Below, one piece after another: positions 11,801 to 17,522 of a DNA stretch of 36,622 bases. Positions within the stretch are counted from its first letter, which is position 1; each line of letters opens with the position of its first letter. The notes below the pieces were generated by a model. That model saw nothing but the letters and a program-made list of their open reading frames with translations. It had not been told where the DNA came from and did not search any database. Origin of the DNA: a virus; IMG/VR virus record IMGVR_UViG_3300042352_000441, positions 1 to 36,622 of that record, one strand, 5' to 3'. Both the position numbers and the translations under genes were made by a program.

Positions 11801-14194
11801 TTGTTGAACTATTGCTGCTGCTTGTGTTGCTGCGCTGTCGGCAAATCTTTGAGTTATTGGAAGAATATCATCGAATGTATCCAGAAGTTCTCTGCTTACT
11901 GTTCCACCCATAGCAATTGTTTTCTTTAATGATGCTACTTCTTGCTCTGTCTGCATTCCAAGTGTTGCCATTAATGCATGGAATTTTGCTGCCTCTCCTG
12001 GAACAATTCCAGTTGATATTCCCTTAACACTTGTTAGACCCTCAACGTTTGGAAGTCTATCATGCATGTACATTTGAGGAGTTCTTGCTATTCCTCTGTT
12101 TACTGGAACTGCTCCTGGGACCCCTCCAAATATTGTTGCAGGATTATTTGGGTCTCTAGGATTAATGTGTGACATTGCCCTTGTATTAGGATCTCCCACA
12201 TAAGGATCAGAAGCATCTACAATTCTTCTTCCAGCAGTAACTATTGTGGATCCACCAACTGTGCTTACTCCTGGATTTACTGGAACTGCACCCTTCATTG
12301 ATGCAGCTTGAAGGTTTTGATAATCTAAAACAAGTTTTTGTAATGCATTGTGAAGAACCTGAGCCGCAGCTGCATCTGAATAAAATGCATTCTCGACCAT
12401 CTCTGCTGCTTTTTGTGCGGCAATAATTTCTGGAGTAAGCATTTTCCATCCGCTTGCTTTCATGAAAAATGCTCTAAGCTGTACAATTCCTTTTGTTATA
12501 TATCCAAAGAAGTTAGCAAGCACACCCGTTAACATAATAAGTGGTCCAACTAATGCAGTAAATCCTGCCATAAATGTTACTGCTTTTTTAATTGGTGCTG
12601 GTAAATTACTAAAGAAGTCTAGTATCTTTGATGCGGCATTTATAAGCTTTGTTGCAACTGGAAGAAAGTCTTCTCCAATATCTGCAAGAGATGCTTTTAG
12701 CGATTCCATTGCTCTTCTGTATTTTCCAGAAGCTGACTCTGTTATCATTCCTAATTCTCGCTCAGCAATTCCTGCTAAATCTGAAGTGCTTGCTTTCATT
12801 AATTCCATAACCTGTAAAGTCTGGCTTCCCTCTTTACCTAGGTTATTTAAAAGTGCGCTCATTCTTGCAAACTGGAACTTTCCAAACATCTGCTCCATTG
12901 CTCTAGCCTTACTTAAAGGATCCAGTTTATCTAGAGCAAATTGCAAATCCATTAATAACCCAGTTGTGTCTCCAGTATTTTTTGCAACCATTCCCATTAC
13001 ATCTATACCAAAATCTGACATCATTCCGATTGTTTGTTTTGTTGGATTAATTAAAGAAGCTAAACCTGACTTTAATGCGTTTGCGCCTTCTGAAGCATTA
13101 ATTCCACCCTCTCTCATTGCAGTCATATAAAGGGCTAAGTCTTCAATGCTGCCGCCAAGCTGCTGTACAACTGGACCAGCTTTTGGAATTGCTTCTACTA
13201 AATCATTAAGTGTTGTAGATGTTTGGTTTTCAACTGCGTTAAGAAAGTTAATTGATGCCGTAAGCTCTTCTGTATTTTGCTTAAATGCTGTTTGAATTGA
13301 AAGAGTTGCTTTCATAGCATCTTGTCTATCTACTTCACCAAGTATTGCTAGTCTTGTTGTTTCTTCTATAGAACCTAAAAGATCGTTACCCATTTTTCCA
13401 GTTGCAGCAATATCAGCACCTAAAGCAATTGTGTCTTTAAAAGAAGCTCCCATAGTTTGAGATAAAGACTTTGCTGTCTGAACAACTTCTTCTCTAATTG
13501 CTTTTAAATCTGCTGCTGAAGTTGAAGCTAATCCACCATAAACCTTTGTTAGTCTTACAAGCTCTTGATCTGCTTCTCTAAAAGCTTTTCCTGCTGCAGC
13601 ACCGAACATTGTAAGAGGGACAGTTAATCCTACTGTAAGCTGTCTACCAGCCCACTGAGTATTTTTACCCCAGTTAATTAAAGATCCAGCTCCTTCTGAC
13701 AATGCACGATTCATAATCTGCATTTCCATTCTAGCTAGCTGTGCACTATTCTTTACAGCATCAAGACCTCTTGGAATCATTACGTTATACTGCATTAGCC
13801 CCTGGGCATTTCTTCCCAACGGCTGTAGTACTGAATTTTGAAGCATTACTTGCTCTTTAGCAAGTTCCCTAATCATACCCTTTTGGGTAGTGGCATGTTC
13901 TCTAAATGTTGAGAAGTAGTTCTTAAGCTTTAATCTTCCAGCATCTAAGTTTTTACCAAACTTGTCTACATCTGAATTAAGGTTTACAAAGTGACTAGAG
14001 AACTGCCCGCTACCTGTTAATGTATCTCTAAATAAGTTGTTTGCTAACTTTGTTGAAGAAGCTATTGCTCTGTTTGAAGAAAGAAGCTCTCTTTGTAATT
14101 GTTGGAGACTGGAACTAGCCCTGTGTACTTCAGACACAAGGCTAGACAAGTCGGCTTTGGCGACTATACTCGTTACAATTTGTTCGTCAGCCAC
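2819..14194 (-). CDS. Giant tail tape measure protein with embedded enzyme-like domains
   Basis: At 3791 aa this is the largest gene. It sets tail length and is threaded through the tube. It starts at a GTG with AGGAG six bases upstream and overlaps the stop of the chaperone extension. Residues about 175-570 match the conserved tape-measure core and end in a hydrophobic segment near 535-565. A second hydrophobic region lies near 1920-2000 and a long coiled coil at about 2330-2485. Glycine-pair junctions near residues 902, 961, 1312, 1615, 2790, 3130 and 3700 separate globular blocks. Those blocks include a possible kinase-like region (about 1350-1600), HEFAH at 2960-2964, a GNAT-like region (about 3305-3395) and HEITH at 3516-3520. 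Such domains could act on the cell wall or host after ejection. The tape measure identity is secure; the embedded functions are inferred from motifs. Confidence 0.95.
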   Translation of the reverse strand: MADEQIVTSIVAKADLSSLVSEVHRASSSLQQLQRELLSSNRAIASSTKLANNLFRDTLTGSGQFSSHFVNLNSDVDKFGKNLDAGRLKLKNYFSTFREHATTQKGMIRELAKEQVMLQNSVLQPLGRNAQGLMQYNVMIPRGLDAVKNSAQLARMEMQIMNRALSEGAGSLINWGKNTQWAGRQLTVGLTVPLTMFGAAAGKAFREADQELVRLTKVYGGLASTSAADLKAIREEVVQTAKSLSQTMGASFKDTIALGADIAATGKMGNDLLGSIEETTRLAILGEVDRQDAMKATLSIQTAFKQNTEELTASINFLNAVENQTSTTLNDLVEAIPKAGPVVQQLGGSIEDLALYMTAMREGGINASEGANALKSGLASLINPTKQTIGMMSDFGIDVMGMVAKNTGDTTGLLMDLQFALDKLDPLSKARAMEQMFGKFQFARMSALLNNLGKEGSQTLQVMELMKASTSDLAGIAERELGMITESASGKYRRAMESLKASLADIGEDFLPVATKLINAASKILDFFSNLPAPIKKAVTFMAGFTALVGPLIMLTGVLANFFGYITKGIVQLRAFFMKASGWKMLTPEIIAAQKAAEMVENAFYSDAAAAQVLHNALQKLVLDYQNLQAASMKGAVPVNPGVSTVGGSTIVTAGRRIVDASDPYVGDPNTRAMSHINPRDPNNPATIFGGVPGAVPVNRGIARTPQMYMHDRLPNVEGLTSVKGISTGIVPGEAAKFHALMATLGMQTEQEVASLKKTIAMGGTVSRELLDTFDDILPITQRFADSAATQAAAIVQQLRNSEITVEQAKARILALNAQIEADMGAAVTAYAASRGRTIDLTRAPMMGQPVVDANGQFTLRDLYKKKANASVMEEFGRLRGIRTFGAPYSIQTTRMPRFNDGGGIESFGPGKTMVSGPSSINYDDRLGSVPVGGYVLNQQAAMDPANAALVAMAPSTYLNNGGNITAALTPREVVFGPQIQRMPELYAAVDAANNGYNFGGQIMDGVTGYGKKTARTPNVEDKAYYKKQLKEYLRFINNPRYEDDIRVRMIMLDAAELAHTAGIPVDKAIKIASSNFDLAKSASGGSIEKFIEQRIKQVKGLERRYPSLKHPDSSSTRTPNSKALNYKLNDVRSAMLRSPRFKNVFDLIDGISPTTIKNPGGMPLLEGLHVRGHVLRHGQVGYATRGHMGVAAVLPHGINSLMSRLQGIGISPDVLSLTGPDARKNFEIALKSVGMHRMTSVDDIATALEDNNLFKSKSEIQSGRAIRATSKQRNDLQMFLEAVMSRKKWVMIPRGRPPIMTPVLAKLNKGGMIPGGSISRGRSSYGNPMPLLAPEKMLKILTTAKQLSSREALGSFADTPITQYGHRIAGSSGMSYPIPGVSGVYRDAKGKLVFVKGVSHEAVAIHEPIGADIVRKGFKINTPVMGARTVSNPLDPTKNSKLLALESDYDPRFVKTNVPWDEGTVIRQLAASLLMNNKDLSRSNVFGNFNPDVGQSGVFTRASGNTAVAKAEEMNSMEKQAMINLLAVRGGARKDFARDTAPIVAKMSPRRYGRLMKDALVQARPELVKIINGLPKEIRGPYIAMLKRLDDGIEVDWSKYHSLHANPTYLNAGGPIGGGLIRRGRYAYGAKKDGSRRSGNPAKRAEQERLRAERAASYQPTRSGSSYTATGNPQVQVTRVPYVGGTGVRGNAYTGQLTPSAARTISTMRLAQFPYMNMPTMPMNIPGIGNTAAITQAFSSVSSSIQKGSIRFNLELLNAASKMGIAYKQSTMSIINVSKTAVATARNFATSSADMAKGFVQRRQAEILREQALVTARHYPNGGFDPYQRSYFGPGMVGDWRSTGQDGIQKRKVGSLGFRKTEYMIDGQHMTKAQAKAAGVALPPRGMGMGSQMGIGMAGSMGGMALMQKEKVNVLGYEMSGASAGMGVMAASSILPFLPYAKMGAGLKSAGTASVGLAKGMAAAAKAGTFFIKILPKLLHFAKAFGPIGLVITAAATAFSIFKANNDAWQDARMGLSMTEKAAEQAGVKYFNLQETMQGYLDKQKAVAIAGKASQYNSIGMPGLPQSIEDMKKAKEEGKGLTDLIESINRSTSAAETKRLVANQKAQYIAGGMSIADANRKIYGAMLNSEKSGQVFNIIGNSAFGSITDKASAAEYSVKSLINTLNNGDGTADWGKEVGVGFEGLINVFSSATNSLIGTKDALGNVIDEYTAYQMVMSDAESNNPKINEAIGQSVYSNLIDSQPLLELIANKSDSIKGILAKWKLFTSGVNIDLSKIDSTLAIKLAGFSQAIGTGIQKLTNSADNATTFSSVGSALERLKKTIGSVSAASQRAANAAQRSAQEELKLISKKIKLIDDEKNKKLEALRATQEASNYALSLQKLQIEYADAVSRGDMATANRAQLEIDQLTMNRQTELATKAIEDAAAKAKAPLEKKATDIQDASDKRSNTIATNQDKAASASEIAAKLTEFQEKYNEIVERGIQAQVLPDAERKKEEKAVRESLLAFAKEVQNAGTGSSALSKEIRNAFFKLGLFDKDGKAIPVTTTKPTGGMPTGVDANGKPIIPTTTTINSGLTEQFAKDMKAVTSLALDITGGTTLNQLRLDLLKALGKSSSATADPTTVGGKVVPGKGGNPTKYFDSKGNQITKEQYESMPSSSPGGGTNFSVPIDGLKSKSFGSMSAVQREFFELNGGKGEYKSVDGYKYLANGLVYKDKAIVGRWWHFLPNGNGRVKTYSEGSPGGVVSGPGTGTSDSIPAMLSNGEYVIKAASVAKYGTQTFDALNAGKYADGGLVLNEPRPAVDYTPLPSTPISKLGKTTQAQIKYLRDWTNLLNTYYAAKYKDIFSFKPGEKIVTSLDTMPVVKGTKVVKDPDKALLDTQQYGGQYRHYDSSITMGLGLAGKPMFIPNPINEPSTMKNLNLISSFPFLAKGMSPVDYIESISKDAQKNPYGRMEILTTLFHEFAHALQFRINGYIKNSQKSRGLTDVGDPNKPTPGFLNIESGADVMAGGIFKEMYSNGYIPQIKKSVIDTLLKSQTLTASYGDVPAFDKRDPSSENFTWHPYNNNFRFKSVMTGFGMGDSASFDDTLTLRKQYLTENGGVPITFAEIGDSAAAIAAITPNMIPKGFHKGGPVGHRHGRNAPSTSGNTAPSQGSWWDKLGLKMSYKPDGMMNPVGMTGFGILDAIKSLGAVAIGSVVPSLPARERDIASAAETTLVGPASRLFGSERFPSPWGESGLGMSSGWSKGMDVASILAAVVPFGMVARTSQQTAVNAAAFPAARAAASVGLAKPKPTLPSLMPDVLKPKKVMPSEYSLAYDASGSMHRIEVKLGDEVAGYLTWDKETGVVENLQVYPKHQGKNVATAMYNKAQTIAPITHSSYRTPAGDIFAHSIGDPVVPLNDSWLPGDWTQAQLDAAKLRNKNHVVTQLPKVKDPDLDGFSGPDIVGGQRVVGTENWGSLITENSDIMKILTELSAFYKVDVRPSVIRQKMTPGTAGYHRSDTQSVYFPDKTRGAVVAHEITHAADFQGAYWSFEDMLKYLLKTDRKAAEIVFNESMMNSYGVAKSGGNRPAWLYDSVASNLETYAPQHLPYWRGLLEKNANSQIPNIKPAGLDLGNPYADIYGFKLASMLKSSMREGSTHYRSPKFWEALIADENIPSHLAKKGEGYIAALNRYRVDETTPNDSFQLKKLLEYAIATKMAKGGLVGIPKFEAGINVVPADMLAMIHKNEAVIPANMNPFNPNATSSAVASGSVYNINVELNGTTVTAKDVAMEIHREMRIKEMAAGVNRTVGK
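3335..3937 (-). other. HExxH metallopeptidase-like region of the tape measure (C-terminal)
   Basis: Residues about 3420-3620 of the tape measure contain VVAHEITHAADF, with HEITH at 3516-3520. This is the HExxH zinc-binding signature of gluzincin/metzincin-type peptidases. The preceding strand (TQSVYFPD) and following helix fit an active-site helix. A third zinc ligand is not certain; acidic residues downstream such as FNESMMNSYG are candidates. The motif is seen directly; peptidase activity and its target are inferred. Confidence 0.5.
4012..4282 (-). other. GNAT acetyltransferase-like region of the tape measure
   Basis: Residues about 3305-3395 of the tape measure show the order expected of a small GNAT fold: strands (IEVKLGDEVAGYLTWD), then VENLQVYPKHQGKNVATAMY, which resembles the acetyl-CoA binding motif Q/RxxGxG/A. 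The second glycine is Asn here (QGKNVA), so binding may be altered. The region sits between the two HExxH motifs. A GNAT fold inside a tape measure is unusual, and activity is not shown by the sequence. Confidence 0.5.
4805..5827 (-). other. HExxH metallopeptidase-like region of the tape measure (first)
   Basis: Between the Gly-Gly junctions near residues 2790 and 3130, the tape measure contains TTLFHEFAHALQ, with HEFAH at 2960-2964. About 35 residues later comes NIESGADVMAGG, whose Glu could be a third zinc ligand. The spacing and surrounding helices look like a zinc-peptidase domain. A tail-delivered peptidase could help cross the envelope or process the tape measure itself. The motif is seen; the function is inferred. 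Confidence 0.5.
9395..10147 (-). other. Possible HipA/PI3K-type kinase-like region of the tape measure
   Basis: Residues about 1350-1600 show a pattern reminiscent of the kinase-like folds found in some phage head and toxin proteins. GVYRDAKGKLVFVKG would supply a nucleotide-binding lysine, HEPIGADIVRKG a following helix with Glu, and LLMNNKDLSRSNVFGN could stand for a catalytic-loop (N-x-D-x-x-x-x-N) motif. The assignment is by eye on short motifs and may be wrong. The block is bounded by Gly-Gly junctions. Confidence 0.3.
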
Positions 14195-14861
14195 TAATCA
14201 CTCCTAGAGTATCCTAACCCTGCTCCGATTCCAAATCCAGCTTGTGCTGCAAAGGGTCCTTGTAAACTAACAACATCATCTGCTGATGTATGTATTCCAA
14301 GGGCTCTTCTTTGGATGTCTTCAAAGGTAGAACCTTTTTCTTTTTCTTCTACAGCATCATCTAATTGTATTCCTTTTAGTGATGCTGCAAATCTTCTCTG
14401 GTTATGCTCTTTTTCATTTATCGCTGTTATTGTTTGAACTAACTCTGGCATCGATAAATTTTCTTCTAGTTCTTCGTAATTCTTCCAGTGTCCTAGAAGA
14501 AAAACTTGACCCTCTAAAGCGGCTAAATCTAGTTCTGACCAGCCAGTACCGCTGCCGCTATTAGGTTTGGGTCGTCCATCTTAATTCCTCCGCAAACTTC
14601 AAGAATGCGATTGATTGTTGGAACGTCTAATGCTTCTTCAAGCTTGTCTATATCCTTAACAAGATCTGGTAGTTGAACTTCTAATGCTACTCCGCATGCT
14701 TCAACTAAAATTCCAAGTGTTGCAGTCTCGTCTTCTGCATCTTGCACTTTCTTAATTACTTCCATAAACTTGCGTAGTTGCTTGATTGATAATGGCTTGA
14801 GCTTTACTTTAGCCCCGCTTTGTAGTTCAATCTCTTCTACGTCATATACTGTTGTTGCCAT
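14194..14861 (-). CDS. Tail assembly chaperone fusion (gpGT-like) made by -1 frameshift
   Basis: Ribosomes that slip back one base at CCCAAAC (14571-14565) leave the first chaperone frame and continue in the frame ending at 14194, giving a 222-aa product. The second frame is open from the slip site through WSELDLAALEG and into MPELVQTITAI, so the ATG at 14451 need not be a real start; I saw no clear ribosome binding site for it. The extension supplies the T domain, which in lambda-type phages binds the tape measure while the G domain recruits major tail protein. The extension ends overlapping the tape measure GTG. Gene order (major tail, G, GT, tape measure), a canonical heptamer in the correct register and an open -1 frame make this a strong call. 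Confidence 0.9.
14529..14861 (-). CDS. Tail assembly chaperone (gpG-like), unshifted product
   Basis: This 110-aa acidic, helical protein starts at an ATG preceded by AAGGAGG at five bases, one of the best ribosome sites in the window, and has its own promoter. It begins MATTVYDVEEIELQSGAKVK, then KPLSIKQLRKFMEVIKKV, a layout common in siphophage tail chaperones that act before the tape measure. It lies between the major tail protein and the tape measure. It ends with a TAG soon after the slippery heptamer, so it is the abundant form and the longer frameshift product the minor one. Family identification is by gene order, size and the frameshift rather than by strong residues. Confidence 0.88.
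   Translation of the reverse strand: MATTVYDVEEIELQSGAKVKLKPLSIKQLRKFMEVIKKVQDAEDETATLGILVEACGVALEVQLPDLVKDIDKLEEALDVPTINRILEVCGGIKMDDPNLIAAAVLAGQN
14565..14571 (-). promoter_or_regulatory. -1 ribosomal frameshift slippery heptamer CCCAAAC
   Basis: On the minus strand the bases read C CCA AAC in the chaperone frame, an exact X_XXY_YYZ heptamer with the first C in the third codon position. After slippage, tRNAs re-pair with CCC and AAA. The zero-frame stop lies nine codons downstream of the heptamer, and the -1 frame stays open to 14194. No downstream pseudoknot was worked out. Confidence 0.88.
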
Positions 14862-14889
14862 TTTATCCTCCTTAAGGATCGTCTAAATT

Positions 14890-14918
14890 ATTATAGCATA
14901 ACCATTATACGGATACAA
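14890..14918 (-). promoter_or_regulatory. Promoter of the tail operon (TTGTAT - 17 - TATAAT, extended -10)
   Basis: The -10 TATAAT is at 14895-14890 and carries an upstream TGC, making TGCTATAAT, an extended -10. The -35 TTGTAT is at 14918-14913, spaced 17 bases. It lies between the terminator of the major tail gene and the chaperone ribosome binding site, so it would restart transcription for the chaperones and tape measure. Confidence 0.75.
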
Positions 14919-14921
14919 CAC

Positions 14922-14949
14922 CAAAGCCCCCAATTTCTTGGGGGCTTTG
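14922..14949 (-). terminator. Hairpin terminator after the major tail gene
   Basis: A perfect 12-bp stem (CAAAGCCCCCAA paired with TTGGGGGCTTTG) closes a GAAA tetraloop when read on the minus strand. It stands about 20 bases past the major tail stop. The uridine run after the stem is short (CTTT within the stem, then GGTG), so it may attenuate rather than end all transcription, and it could also protect the 3' end of the mRNA. Confidence 0.75.
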
Positions 14950-14968
14950 ATATTAATTATATTAATAA

Positions 14969-15712
14969 TTAAAGTGTTATAACACGGTCAATAATCTTAC
15001 CGTATTCTGAACCAACAGCATTTACGTCTGGTAGCAGACGGAATGTTACTGGGAATGTTGTTGCTGCTGTACGAGCCAAAGAGAACTGTGACTGCTCAAC
15101 AGAAAGAACACGACGTGCATAATATACACGCTCAGTTTCTGATGCCTCTGAAGTTGGAGCCTGTCCAACTGCAATTAGCTGACGCTCTGTTGGAGCTGCA
15201 CCAAGTGCACCTGCTTCCAAACCTAGTGTGTCAACTGCTGTTGCACCTGTTCCTGCTGATGTAAGTGTTGATGACTTCTGTCCGAATACTGCAAGAATGT
15301 TCTCTAGAGTACCTTCTGACATTTCTGTTGAAATTTGAACCTGCATTGCAGACTTAAACAACTTAGCTGTATCTAGCAACTGGTCAACAGTTACTGAGTC
15401 AAATGTTGGCTGGTAGCTGATCTGAAGACCGTTATTTGTAAATCCTACGTTTCTGTAAGCTCCACCCTTTGCTTCTGCTGGTGCTGTTGTTTGTGTTGCT
15501 GCTTTTTCAGTCAAAACACTGTTTAGTGTTGTTGTGTAAGACTTTCCTGATTCAAAAGCTGGTACATACTGATTCTTGTTTGCAACAAATGCGTTTAGTA
15601 CGCCTGCTTCCATGCTTGAATCATAACCAGCTGATGTTGAATCTTCTACTGATAAAAATAGCGGTGATGCGCCTACGAGAATATTGCGGGCGTCTCCTTG
15701 TGATTGTGCCAT
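14969..15712 (-). CDS. Major tail (tube) protein
   Basis: This 247-aa protein is placed just before the tail chaperones, where siphophages encode the tube subunit. It has its own promoter, a strong AGGAGG and a terminator, as expected for one of the most abundant virion proteins. An ATG seven codons upstream (15733) also lies in frame, but AGGAGG at 15725-15720 is seven bases from the ATG at 15712, so I chose MAQSQGDARN as the start. The sequence is rich in beta strands and small residues, with VGASPLFLSVEDSTSAGYDS near the start and a strand-rich C-terminus (QSQFSLARTAATTFPVTFRL). Compared with its neighbours it has many Ala, Thr and Gly codons, typical of a highly expressed structural gene. 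Confidence 0.85.
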   Translation of the reverse strand: MAQSQGDARNILVGASPLFLSVEDSTSAGYDSSMEAGVLNAFVANKNQYVPAFESGKSYTTTLNSVLTEKAATQTTAPAEAKGGAYRNVGFTNNGLQISYQPTFDSVTVDQLLDTAKLFKSAMQVQISTEMSEGTLENILAVFGQKSSTLTSAGTGATAVDTLGLEAGALGAAPTERQLIAVGQAPTSEASETERVYYARRVLSVEQSQFSLARTAATTFPVTFRLLPDVNAVGSEYGKIIDRVITL

Positions 15713-15726
15713 TGTATTTCCTCCTG

Positions 15727-15740
15727 ATTTCATATGAAAT
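15727..15740. repeat. 14-bp perfect palindrome ATTTCATATGAAAT in the major tail leader
   Basis: The palindrome lies between the promoter and the AGGAGG of the major tail gene. It might be a weak leader hairpin or a protein-binding site; an AT-rich 14-mer can also arise by chance. Confidence 0.4.
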
Positions 15741-15783
15741 TAATATATATATATTGGCTGGCTAGGCCCTTTCCTCTGTTCTA

Positions 15784-15812
15784 ATTTTACTCTACTATTT
15801 TATAAAAGGCAA
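15784..15812 (-). promoter_or_regulatory. Promoter of the major tail gene (TTGCCT - 17 - TAAAAT)
   Basis: The -35 TTGCCT is at 15812-15807 and the -10 TAAAAT at 15789-15784, 17 bases apart. The same -35 hexamer and spacing are used by the promoter before the protease gene, which supports both calls. It starts just before the end of the upstream gene and leaves a leader of roughly 65 bases. Confidence 0.65.
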
Positions 15813-15813
15813 G

Positions 15814-16323
15814 TTAGGCAAATCTGCCTTGGCCATTGGTTATTCTGGAGTATTTTGCTTCCAATATTACATCTGCTGCAAAGAATCCCTGTATTTCTTC
15901 TGATGGAGCTGTAGAAGATATATCGGCTATATGAATACTATGGAACTTAAATTTATCTGATAGGCCAGCCCACCTGTTCATATCTCTAGCCGACTCGTCC
16001 ATTCTTCTAAACTCATCAGTCAGGAAGTTTCTTATCTCGACAATATCTAAAAGATCTGGTGAATATATAGTTAACAGTATCTGCTCGCAACATATCATCC
16101 AGTTATTCTCATATGACATCCCGACCTTGTCATAAACTATATGTTTTTTCCCACTTAAAAATTGATTCATTTCTGGCTGCTGTTGAACTGGAACTATTGG
16201 GATAAGAGACTCTCTAAGATTATCCGAATAGTAATCTTCTTGATCAAATATATTAAGAGCAGTTAGCCTACCCCACAAAAACTTTCTTATTTCAAACATT
16301 GCATCTAGTTTATAATTAGCCAT
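15814..16323 (-). CDS. Tail terminator-like neck protein
   Basis: The protein is 169 aa from the ATG at 16323 (MANYKLDAMFEIRKFLW). That start is preceded by GAGG at seven bases and overlaps the end of the upstream gene by eight bases; a longer frame from 16359 exists but lacks a comparable site. It is the last gene before the major tail protein, the usual position of the tail terminator (gpU/gp17-like), which caps the finished tube and joins it to the head. The mixed alpha/beta pattern, an N-terminal helix followed by strands such as IVYDKVGMSYENNWMICCEQILLTIYS, fits that fold. No decisive motif is visible, so position carries the assignment. Confidence 0.6.
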   Translation of the reverse strand: MANYKLDAMFEIRKFLWGRLTALNIFDQEDYYSDNLRESLIPIVPVQQQPEMNQFLSGKKHIVYDKVGMSYENNWMICCEQILLTIYSPDLLDIVEIRNFLTDEFRRMDESARDMNRWAGLSDKFKFHSIHIADISSTAPSEEIQGFFAADVILEAKYSRITNGQGRFA

Positions 16324-17107
16324 TTGCCAACCTCGCAAAAGATGATGATATTGCAACATCTGCCTCGTTTGCTAGCTGGTTGGCAGAAAAACTATATTTA
16401 ACTGTTTTAATTTGAACTGGCACTCCAAGTGCTCTGGATAAAGATGAATTAAAAAGTCTTTGGAATCCAGATTTTTTAATAGACATACTGACAAGTTGAC
16501 CAGTAAAAAAATACTTATATGCAGAAAAGAAAGAGTTTTTAGTTCCAGCCCCGCCTGGCTTTCTTACAGTAACAGGTTGCCCCTTTGGCATGAATACAGT
16601 ATATCCACTTACATCAAATACTAGTCTTTCAGAAAATCGTGGCGCAATGACTACAGGCTTTCCCTCTTCCATAACTTCTGCTTTTTTAATAAATACATGT
16701 TTATTATTAGAATTCTCAGATGGAACAAACGACTGAGAGTCTATTAATTCATAATTAACTTTTAAAGATAGTCCATCTGCTGGCAACTTATTTAATTTAA
16801 ATAATCGAGCTTCGTCATCTCCAATCCTTCCCCATTCATATACATGGTGAAAAGATTTGGGGCCCGATCTGGCTTTTGCATCAATGTAATCTCCAAAATC
16901 AACCTGAAGCTGATCAAATATAATATTCCTAAATGCTGATTGAAACTGCGGGTTTGACGCAAGCTTTGCCATTACATTTGTTTTATAAAAAAGAGCTGCA
17001 GATATTTGTGCGACTGTACTGTCTTTTATTGCACCACTTACTGGCTTCTTAGACATTAAATTAACTAAGCCGCTTGCTGCTCTAATTGCTAAAATTTCAG
17101 ATGCCAA
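16316..17107 (-). CDS. Neck / head-tail joining protein (HK97 gp10-like position)
   Basis: This 263-aa protein starts at a TTG (17107) inside the end of the preceding gene, with GGAG about ten bases upstream. No better in-frame ATG stands near, and homologous phage neck genes often overlap like this. It has an N-terminal helical part, a central basic and aromatic segment (KSFHHVYEWGRIGDDEARLF) and a beta-rich part around residues 150-200 (RFSERLVFDVSGYTVFMPKG). Its place between the head-closure candidate and the tail terminator candidate suggests a neck or minor tail role like HK97 gp10. The family is not firmly recognised. Confidence 0.6.
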   Translation of the reverse strand: MASEILAIRAASGLVNLMSKKPVSGAIKDSTVAQISAALFYKTNVMAKLASNPQFQSAFRNIIFDQLQVDFGDYIDAKARSGPKSFHHVYEWGRIGDDEARLFKLNKLPADGLSLKVNYELIDSQSFVPSENSNNKHVFIKKAEVMEEGKPVVIAPRFSERLVFDVSGYTVFMPKGQPVTVRKPGGAGTKNSFFSAYKYFFTGQLVSMSIKKSGFQRLFNSSLSRALGVPVQIKTVKYSFSANQLANEADVAISSSFARLANG

Positions 17108-17522
17108 TTTGCTGGTTCTCCGCTCTTTGTAATGATGAGTTGTACCCTAGTACATTTCCAAAAGGATCTGATATGGGTGTTGTTCCTACAACGTCAAACA
17201 CTGTTGGGGTGTCACTTGGATAGTTAAGCTCATACCATATTGGTTTACCACTGGCGTCCCTAATGTTTTTTATCTTATCTCTTGGCGTTAGCCTTTCTGA
17301 TGTTCTAGCTTCTATGTATTGGTTATTAGAATACTTATTTGAAAAGCTTTGATTGTCATTACTTCTATTTCGGCTTTCTGTAATTATTCCTCTGGCATAG
17401 CAGTCTATTGTTTTTATGTAAGAAAACTCTCTTACGATTGCACCAGTGTCTGGATCCTGTTGTTCACTTTGAGCATATATGTCCATCTTCATAGACATCA
17501 ATCCATCAACTACGTCTAGCAT
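17097..17522 (-). CDS. Head closure-like protein
   Basis: The gene encodes 141 aa from an ATG that overlaps the upstream stop as TAATG. Small beta-barrel head-closure proteins (SPP1 gp16-like) of about 100-140 aa occupy this place in siphophages, sealing the connector channel. The sequence fits: an N-terminal strand pair (MKMDIYAQSEQQDPDTGAIV), a middle part with charged loops, and YIEARTSERLTPRDKIKNI followed by WYELNYPSDTPTVFDVVGTTP, which resembles the barrel strands of that family. The name is inferred from this pattern and order. Confidence 0.6.
   Translation of the reverse strand: MLDVVDGLMSMKMDIYAQSEQQDPDTGAIVREFSYIKTIDCYARGIITESRNRSNDNQSFSNKYSNNQYIEARTSERLTPRDKIKNIRDASGKPIWYELNYPSDTPTVFDVVGTTPISDPFGNVLGYNSSLQRAENQQIGI

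Noticed and set aside
12462-13130. Open reading frame of 222 codons on the plus strand
   Set aside because: It lies wholly antisense to the conserved tape measure core, has no ribosome site or family resemblance, and is a shadow of the biased codon use of that gene.
14194-14451. Separate gene starting at ATG 14451
   Set aside because: The frame is open upstream to the CCCAAAC heptamer, no clear ribosome site is seen for this ATG, and a frameshifted fusion explains it better.
15713-15733. Upstream ATG of the major tail gene at 15733
   Set aside because: It lies before the AGGAGG, within a palindrome; the ATG at 15712 has ideal spacing.
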